Assembly (NCBI GenBank): GCA_937967795.1
Contig: CALBSK010000011.1
Span: 1 to 64,000 of the forward strand
DNA length: 64,000 nt
Direction: 5' to 3'
From: an uncultured Alphaproteobacteria bacterium
GTDB lineage: Bacteria > Pseudomonadota > Alphaproteobacteria > UBA9655
Shown: in pieces, positions 58,424-64,000 of the stretch
Position numbering within the stretch: position 1 is the first letter of the stretch
Layout: the number at the start of each line of letters is the position of its first letter
Position numbers and translations under genes: made by a program
The notes under the pieces: generated by a model
What the model was told of the DNA's origin: nothing
The model's input: the letters and a program-made list of their open reading frames with translations, nothing else
Database searches by the model: none

Positions 58424-60313
58424 GTGGTGAAAAAAATAATAGCATTTGTCTGTATTCTGAGTCTCATCGTGAATATTATTCCTTCTTCTCTGTGGGCGAT
58501 GGAGGAAGATATAGAGGGAGAATCATCTCGACCACCGAAAGGGGTGAGAAGACATTCTCAGAATCGCCCTAAAGAGAAAGAGAAAGAGAAAGAATACGAA
58601 GACCTTTCTTCACTCATAAAAGACCCCAAACATCAAATTAGAAAAAGACTAAACCAGTCATTGTTAATTATTGGGACGAACAACCCTTCTATAGAAAAAG
58701 CCAATTCTTTTGAGACAAGTATTATCATTTATAAATTTTCTAATAAAAAGAAGACAGAGCCAGTGTGGGATGATCATCCTCTCTTCTTAAAAGACTTAGA
58801 CGAACGATTTTTCAATATAAAATGCTGTAAAAAAACTAGATTTCTTGAAGTATGTGGAGCTTTACTCGGCTCTTTTTCACCGGTGGGTATGGCACCATTG
58901 GTGCTCTATTTGGCCCAAAACGTGTGGTTCTTCCTTCCTATAAATAGTGTCGCATCTTACACTTTGGTGGGTAGTGTTATGGGCATTACAGTTCCCGCTG
59001 CATCATCCCAAATGGGAGGGAGAATGCAAATCATAGGAAATAGCCTTTTTGATAAAAATGGGTTTTCACCTAGCAAAGAAGATAAAAAACCTCATATCCA
59101 TGAATTAGATGTTGAAAAAGAAATAAAATTTAGAAAAAAATCTTATTATATTTCGATTCCTTTTGAAACTCTCGCACAAATCTTCGGCTTTTTTAATGGG
59201 GTATCGCGAAGTGCACCTATAGCTGTATTTTTTTGGCAAGCTGAACATCCTTTCCCTCTCTTTGCTGAGTTATTGATAGGGCCACTTGCCCTTATGTATT
59301 TCGAGCAAGAATATAAAAAAAGTATGAATTTCTTAACCCGTCTTGTTTATAAGCGCAAAACAGATCAGCAGCACATGGTAGTTGAGAAAAAGCAAATTTT
59401 AACCGAGCGCTTGCAACTGATGAAAAAATTTATTAATGGAAAAAAAAGTGATAACCTTGTTAATACCCTTTATTCTTCTATTCAGGACCAACTTAGGAAA
59501 AATAATTCAACTGAGGACGATCAAGAACAAATTTCAGCGTTTAGTGCTTTATTGCTCAAAAAAATAACTGCCGGTACCCTTACTGAGTTACAAAATGAAC
59601 TTGGGGAACAAACGGAAAATAGCTCTAAAGAATTAGAACCTTTGTTAAGAACAGTTCAAGGTCTGCCTTTACAAGAAATGTCTAATTCTATTGAAACTAT
59701 TGACAATCTTTCTTCTAAATCCAATATGAGGATTCTTCTCGAAAAATTATCAATTTTTTCCCAAGGAGCTGCAAGCATAGGATGGGGATTAGTGGCTCAC
59801 TGGGCAGCTTCGCAGATTTTTATGTATTTAGGGTATGACAGCACTTCTTCGGTTTATGTTGCGGTTCTTCCCGCCGCTGTGGAAGTCCTTTGTAGGACCG
59901 CACGGGAATGGTACATTCAACAAGATACGTTTTCGAGTGTACGATACATGGGTTCTCGAGCAATAGATTTTTGGCCTTTCAGGTGGGCAGGGGACATATT
60001 ATCAGCTTTAGGAGCTTTGTTTTTCACTTCCGCTCCTGTTGGCATTATTTTTGAAACGCTGGGCGATGCGCCTCTTTACTTAAAAGTTCTTATTTCAGCA
60101 GCGATCGTTCCTTCAGAGTTTAGCTCATTTTTCGCTTTCTTCCGTGAAAAATATGCTAAACTTATTACGAAAACGGTGACTCTAAAAGTTAAGACAACTC
60201 GTCAAAAAAGGGCTTGGTTGAATGAGCAAATTGATCGCGCTATAGCTCTTGTGGAGAAACTTGATAAATTTTCTACTGAACAACTTGCCCATCTAACTCA
60301 AGATATGCTCTGA
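58424..60313 (+). CDS. Large exported membrane protein of unknown function
   Basis: Not recognised. The 629 aa protein starts at tandem GTG codons with GGGAG upstream. A signal peptide covers about residues 1-26 (cleavage after SLWA), then a charged Glu/Lys/Arg-rich stretch. Four hydrophobic hairpin-like units follow: about residues 145-205, 245-295, 445-490 and 525-575. Units 2 and 4 share a loose G-x(4-6)-SAP pattern (VSRSAPIAVFF and FTSAPVGIIF), so an internal duplication is possible. A long charged, partly coiled-coil-like middle (about 305-435) and a basic C-terminal helix complete it. Convergent with pdhC. No transport or enzyme motif seen. Confidence 0.65.
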   Translation: MVKKIIAFVCILSLIVNIIPSSLWAMEEDIEGESSRPPKGVRRHSQNRPKEKEKEKEYEDLSSLIKDPKHQIRKRLNQSLLIIGTNNPSIEKANSFETSIIIYKFSNKKKTEPVWDDHPLFLKDLDERFFNIKCCKKTRFLEVCGALLGSFSPVGMAPLVLYLAQNVWFFLPINSVASYTLVGSVMGITVPAASSQMGGRMQIIGNSLFDKNGFSPSKEDKKPHIHELDVEKEIKFRKKSYYISIPFETLAQIFGFFNGVSRSAPIAVFFWQAEHPFPLFAELLIGPLALMYFEQEYKKSMNFLTRLVYKRKTDQQHMVVEKKQILTERLQLMKKFINGKKSDNLVNTLYSSIQDQLRKNNSTEDDQEQISAFSALLLKKITAGTLTELQNELGEQTENSSKELEPLLRTVQGLPLQEMSNSIETIDNLSSKSNMRILLEKLSIFSQGAASIGWGLVAHWAASQIFMYLGYDSTSSVYVAVLPAAVEVLCRTAREWYIQQDTFSSVRYMGSRAIDFWPFRWAGDILSALGALFFTSAPVGIIFETLGDAPLYLKVLISAAIVPSEFSSFFAFFREKYAKLITKTVTLKVKTTRQKRAWLNEQIDRAIALVEKLDKFSTEQLAHLTQDML

Positions 60314-60336
60314 GAAAGTGAATGAAAACCAACCCC

Positions 60337-61581
60337 TCACAACACCATCATGATGGGATTTTCAATGAGCTCTTTAAAGGCCTTGAGAAAATGGGCGCCC
60401 ACAGCTCCATCGACAACGCGATGGTCAACGGAAAGGGTACACGTCATGAGAGTAGCGGATGTGAGCAAGCCCCCCTTCACAACGGGACGTTCTTCGGCCG
60501 CTCCAACAGCTAAAATGCAGCCTTGAGGAGGGTTGATGATGGCTGAAAATTCTTTTACGCCATACATTCCAAGATTGGAAAGGCTAAAGGTCCCGCCCTG
60601 GAATTCTTGCGGCTTCAGTTTGCCTTCACGCGCGCGGGTCGCTAGGTCTTTCATTTCCTTTGAGATATCAACAAGGCCTTTTGTCTCGGCTTGACGAATG
60701 ACGGGCGTAATCAGCCCTCCCTCAATCGCAACCGCAACGGCCACATCAGCTGATTTATATTGGTAAATTTGATCATCGATCCAGGATGCATTGGCTTCCG
60801 GTACATGGGTTAAAGCTATCCCACAGGCCTTGATGATAAAATCATTCACGGAAAGTTTATAAGCGCCTTGGGCACGCGTATTGATTTGCTCGCGGGCTTT
60901 TAAAAGAGTATCGATGGCACACTCCACCGTGAGATAGAAATGAGGAATCGTTTCTTTGGCTTCCACAAGGCGTTTGGCAATGACTTTACGCATGTTTGAT
61001 GTGGGGAGGATATCATAGATAGGCTCATATCCTGAAAGGAGGGAGGAAGGAGCACGCGACTTTAAAGAAGATGCCACATTCCCTTGAGCCAAGGTTTGTT
61101 CAACGTCTGCCTTTATAATTCGACCATGAGGTCCCGACCCTGTGATAGAGTGAAGGGAAAGGTTCGCGTCACTTGCGATGCGGCGGGCTAAAGGAGTTGC
61201 AAAAACACGAGAATCTGAAGAGGTGGGTTGAGAAACAACTTTTAGGTCTGGTTTTTTTTCAACCGTCATGTGAGGCGCTGGGGATTCTTTCTGAAGAACT
61301 GCTTCTTTCTTTACGTTTTCCAGAGAAGATGCATCTTCCCCTTCCTCAAGCAAAAGAGCAATCACTTGATTCACTTTAACCTGTTCCGTGCCTTCAGGAA
61401 CCAGGATCTTGCCGATATGCCCTTCATCCACCGCTTCCACTTCCATGGTCGCTTTATCCGTTTCTATTTCGGCAATGACGTCTCCCGCCTTAACCGTATC
61501 TCCTTCTTTTTTATGCCATTTGACGAGGTTGCCTTCCGCCATGGTTGGAGACAGTGCTGGCATTAAGATTTCAATCGGCAT
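60337..61581 (-). CDS. pdhC: Pyruvate dehydrogenase E2, dihydrolipoyl acetyltransferase
   Basis: The 414 aa protein has one lipoyl domain at about residues 1-78 (Lys in [13 protein letters not shown]), an E1/E3-binding domain at about 130-165 ([15 protein letters not shown]), and the catalytic domain from about 190 with [13 protein letters not shown] single lipoyl domain is usual in alphaproteobacteria. Third in the minus-strand pdhA-pdhB-pdhC operon; E3 must come from elsewhere, most likely lpd at 36.2 kb. Confidence 0.96.
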   Translation of the reverse strand: MPIEILMPALSPTMAEGNLVKWHKKEGDTVKAGDVIAEIETDKATMEVEAVDEGHIGKILVPEGTEQVKVNQVIALLLEEGEDASSLENVKKEAVLQKESPAPHMTVEKKPDLKVVSQPTSSDSRVFATPLARRIASDANLSLHSITGSGPHGRIIKADVEQTLAQGNVASSLKSRAPSSLLSGYEPIYDILPTSNMRKVIAKRLVEAKETIPHFYLTVECAIDTLLKAREQINTRAQGAYKLSVNDFIIKACGIALTHVPEANASWIDDQIYQYKSADVAVAVAIEGGLITPVIRQAETKGLVDISKEMKDLATRAREGKLKPQEFQGGTFSLSNLGMYGVKEFSAIINPPQGCILAVGAAEERPVVKGGLLTSATLMTCTLSVDHRVVDGAVGAHFLKAFKELIENPIMMVL

Positions 61582-61602
61582 CCCTAAATCCTTTTGTTTT
61601 TA

Positions 61603-62601
61603 TCAGCGATAACAAACCGTTTTGACAGCTTCGATAATACTCTCAACTTGCGGTAAGGCCAAGTGCTCTAAATTAGCGGCATAAGGCATGGGAACATCGG
61701 CGCCTGTAACCCGCACGAGAGGAGCATCTAAATAGTCAAACGCGTGTTCCATCATAAGAGCGGCCATTTCAGAACCGATCCCTGCGAAAGGCCAACTTTC
61801 TTCAATGGAGACAATTCGGTTGGTTTTCATGACGGAGCGCACAACCGTTTCAACATCAAGAGGACGAAGGGTCCTGAGATCAATCACTTCGGCATCAATT
61901 CCCTGTTCCGCTAAAATGTCGGCCGCTTTCAGTGCTTTTCCTACCATAATCGAGAAAGCGGTGAGGGTGACATCCTTTCCTTTTCGACGGATCAGAGCCT
62001 TTCCAATCGGCAATGTAAACTCGGGATCTTGCGAGACATCATCAAATTGTTGCCCATAGAGAAGCTCGTTTTCCAAAAAAACAACAGGATTCGGATCACG
62101 AATAGCCGCTTTAAGAAGGGCTTTAGCATCGCCCGCACTATAAGGACTGATCACTTTAAGGCCAGGACAGTGGGCATACCAACTGGCAAAACAATGAGAA
62201 TGTTGAGCGCCTACGCGAGACGCTGCTCCATTAGGGCCTCGGAAAACAATGGGACACCCCATTTGACCACCGGACATGTAGAGAGTTTTCGCGGCCGAGT
62301 TAATGATATGATCAATCGCTTGCATGGAAAAATTAAAAGTCATAAATTCCACAATGGGACGAAGCCCCCCAAAGGCCGCCCCCACACCCAGGCCAGAAAA
62401 CCCGGCTTCCGTAATGGGAGTATCGACAACGCGTTTGGAGCCGAAAACGTCGAGAAGACCTTGGCTGACTTTATAAGCCCCGTTGTATTCTGCAACCTCT
62501 TCACCCATTAAAAAAACGGTTTCATCGTGACGCATTTCTTCTTCCATAGCATCTCGAAGCGCTTCTCGAACGGTCATTGAAATCAGGGATGAGTTTGTCA
62601 T
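61603..62601 (-). CDS. pdhB: Pyruvate dehydrogenase E1 beta subunit
   Basis: Transketolase-like E1 subunit of 332 aa: [15 protein letters not shown] near the N terminus, [27 protein letters not shown] and GRPTT-free [10 protein letters not shown] use the ATG at 62601; the frame could also open at TTG 62631, which overlaps the pdhA stop. It lacks the N-terminal lipoyl domain found in PdhB of many free-living alphaproteobacteria. Confidence 0.94.
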   Translation of the reverse strand: MTNSSLISMTVREALRDAMEEEMRHDETVFLMGEEVAEYNGAYKVSQGLLDVFGSKRVVDTPITEAGFSGLGVGAAFGGLRPIVEFMTFNFSMQAIDHIINSAAKTLYMSGGQMGCPIVFRGPNGAASRVGAQHSHCFASWYAHCPGLKVISPYSAGDAKALLKAAIRDPNPVVFLENELLYGQQFDDVSQDPEFTLPIGKALIRRKGKDVTLTAFSIMVGKALKAADILAEQGIDAEVIDLRTLRPLDVETVVRSVMKTNRIVSIEESWPFAGIGSEMAALMMEHAFDYLDAPLVRVTGADVPMPYAANLEHLALPQVESIIEAVKTVCYR

Positions 62602-62623
62602 AGGCGTCTCTTTATAACTTAAA

Positions 62624-63610
62624 TTAGGCAAAGGAAATCTCTTCTTTTAGAACATCGGTATAAAGTTCTGCAACATCAGGTTCAGGAGATGTTTTTGAAA
62701 ACTCTACAGCTTCTGCAACGATTGTCTTGACCTCATCCTCAATTATTTTAATGGGCCCCTCGGGAATCTTGAGGGTTTTTGTCATATACATTTTGAAATG
62801 AGCGAGGGGGTCTCTTTTTTCCTTAACGCCCTCAACCTCTTCCTTGGAACGATACTTGGCAGGATCTGACATGGAATGGCCTCGATAGCGGTAAGTATCC
62901 ATTTCCAAAATATAAGGACCTTTTCCCGAGCGCGCATGATCCACCGCATGGTTGGCAGCTTCTTGCACTTTGAGGTATTCCATTCCATCCACTTTCTCAC
63001 CCGGAATATCCCAACCTTGCCCTCGGCCATAATAATTTGATCCAGCAGACGAACGTTCGACAGGGGTTCCCATACCATAATGGTTGTTTTCAATAATATA
63101 AACAATAGGCAGTTTCCAGAGGGAGGCCATATTATAGGATTCATAGACCTGGCCTTGATTGGTGGCGCCATCTCCTAAGGAAGTTATGCAAACCCCCCCA
63201 TCTTCTTTGTACTTATGAGCAAAGGCAAGGCCTGTACCTATGGGAACTTGAGCTCCTACAATGCCGTGGCCTCCAAAAAAATTTTTCTCACGGCTAAACA
63301 TGTGCATAGAGCCGCCTTTCCCTTTAGAATAGCCGGTTGAACGACCTGTCAGTTCGGCCATAACGCCTTTAGGATCCATACCAGCTGCAAGCATATGCCC
63401 ATGATCCCGGTAAGCCGTAATGACCGTATCTTGAGGTTTTAAGATGGACTGAATGCCGACAACAATGGCTTCTTGACCAATGTAAAGGTGGCAAAATCCG
63501 GCGATAAGACCCATACCATAGAGCTGAGCGGCGCGTTCTTCAAAGCGACGGATGAGGAGCATTTCCCGATAAGCTTTTAAAGCCTCATCTTGCGAGATTA
63601 AATGGGGCAA
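62624..63610 (-). CDS. pdhA: Pyruvate dehydrogenase E1 alpha subunit
   Basis: The 328 aa thiamine diphosphate subunit. TDP motif [28 protein letters not shown] substrate region, and the phosphorylation-loop-like [14 protein letters not shown] block. First gene of the pdh operon, 74 bases after the LysE-like gene on the same strand. Confidence 0.95.
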   Translation of the reverse strand: MPHLISQDEALKAYREMLLIRRFEERAAQLYGMGLIAGFCHLYIGQEAIVVGIQSILKPQDTVITAYRDHGHMLAAGMDPKGVMAELTGRSTGYSKGKGGSMHMFSREKNFFGGHGIVGAQVPIGTGLAFAHKYKEDGGVCITSLGDGATNQGQVYESYNMASLWKLPIVYIIENNHYGMGTPVERSSAGSNYYGRGQGWDIPGEKVDGMEYLKVQEAANHAVDHARSGKGPYILEMDTYRYRGHSMSDPAKYRSKEEVEGVKEKRDPLAHFKMYMTKTLKIPEGPIKIIEDEVKTIVAEAVEFSKTSPEPDVAELYTDVLKEEISFA

Positions 63611-63684
63611 CTTAAATCCTCTTCTTGACTCACTACTGCGCCATGCTTACCTAGAAATGGTCTCATTGACAAGCCGGTTTTCGC

Positions 63685-64000
63685 TCAAAGAAGACTAAGC
63701 AACATATAAGCAGAGAACCCCACGAGCATAACGCCTGAAGAGCGGTTAATCCAGATGAGTTGTTGATCTGAAAGCTTATGATGCATTAAATGCACGGCTG
63801 TGCTGAGAGAGAGCCACCATGCGCTGGCTCCGACAAACACGCCTGTTACAAGAACAGAAGCATGAAAGAGAGAATCATTTAGAGGAGAGACCCCCATCGC
63901 TGCAAAAACAGCCGCAAAGACAATTAAGGTGAGAGGATTGGAAACCGTTAATAAGAAAGCGGACGTAAACCCGTGAAAGAGGGTATCTTTTGTTCCTTCC
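63685..64000 (-). CDS. LysE/RhtB-type amino acid exporter, C-terminal part (cut by window end)
   Basis: The frame runs from a stop at 63685 through the window edge, giving the last 104 or so residues. SAFLLTVSNPLTLIVFAAVF matches the mid-protein NP segment of LysE/RhtB exporters, followed by two or three hydrophobic helices and NRSSGVMLVGFSAYMLL. The start lies outside. It is a second, different LysE-type exporter besides the one at 32.9 kb. Confidence 0.8.
   Translation of the reverse strand, partial: EGTKDTLFHGFTSAFLLTVSNPLTLIVFAAVFAAMGVSPLNDSLFHASVLVTGVFVGASAWWLSLSTAVHLMHHKLSDQQLIWINRSSGVMLVGFSAYMLLSLL

Noticed and set aside
62029..62511. 160-codon open frame opposite pdhB
   Set aside because: Shadow of a well-conserved gene; no family features.

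Overview
The window is a gene-dense, AT-rich stretch of a bacterial chromosome. Gene content and order point to an alphaproteobacterium: rluD-rpoH, an mdh-sucCDAB-lpd operon, prs-rplY-pth-ychF, a split PDH E1 (pdhA, pdhB), a System I cytochrome c maturation cluster (ccmABCDEF-H) and IHF-beta. Low GC, decayed-looking intergenic patches and a pdhB without the N-terminal lipoyl domain found in many free-living relatives suggest a host-associated lineage such as Holosporales or another Rickettsiales-like group. That placement is inference; no rRNA or tRNA gene is present to anchor it.

Layout. 1-4.1 kb: rluD, rpoH, tolB, pal. 4.2-7.3 kb: two tandem nucleoside hydrolases overlapping an alanine racemase. 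7.3-10.2 kb: uvrA. 10.2-14.2 kb: an accessory island with a Lys-rich secreted protein of unknown function, a LuxR-type regulator and two paralogues of its sensor half that lack the DNA-binding domain. 14.2-20.2 kb: ychF, pth, rplY, prs, a Tat-type YcbK-like protein, a class II aldolase, a pterin dehydratase and rpe. 20.7-25.4 kb: ccmABCDE plus a ccmF-ccmH gene fusion. 25.5-30.3 kb: an ABC-2 polysaccharide-type exporter, polA and ihfB. 30.4-36.2 kb: PHA synthase, MaoC hydratase, a LysE exporter, a Cys-rich triple-repeat secreted protein, polyprenyl diphosphate synthase and a UbiH-like hydroxylase. 36.2-46.0 kb: the TCA operon, preceded by a gene joining a prepilin-peptidase-like domain to a carboxylesterase. 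46.1-48.1 kb: dapD-dapE. 48.3-52.6 kb: a second accessory island (SnoaL-like, 2OG-oxygenase-like, EamA exporter, SagB-like oxidoreductase, LysR regulator). 52.6-53.05 kb: a non-coding region with two minus-strand terminator hairpins and competing stems. 53.1-58.3 kb: lepB-rnc-era-recO-parC. 58.4-60.3 kb: a large unrecognised membrane protein. 60.3-64 kb: pdhC, pdhB, pdhA and the 3' part of a second LysE-type exporter.

Together the core genes describe an aerobic cell. Pyruvate enters through PDH, and the only E3 in the window is the lpd of the 2-oxoglutarate dehydrogenase operon, so E3 is probably shared. The cell assembles cytochromes c with System I, makes an isoprenoid quinone, stores carbon as polyhydroxyalkanoate, makes diaminopimelate and D-alanine for peptidoglycan, and may salvage nucleosides.

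The parts most worth a second look are the LuxR/sensor-only paralogue array, the structured RNA between lysR and lepB, the 2OG-oxygenase/EamA/SagB operon, the two gene fusions, and the Cys-rich repeat protein.
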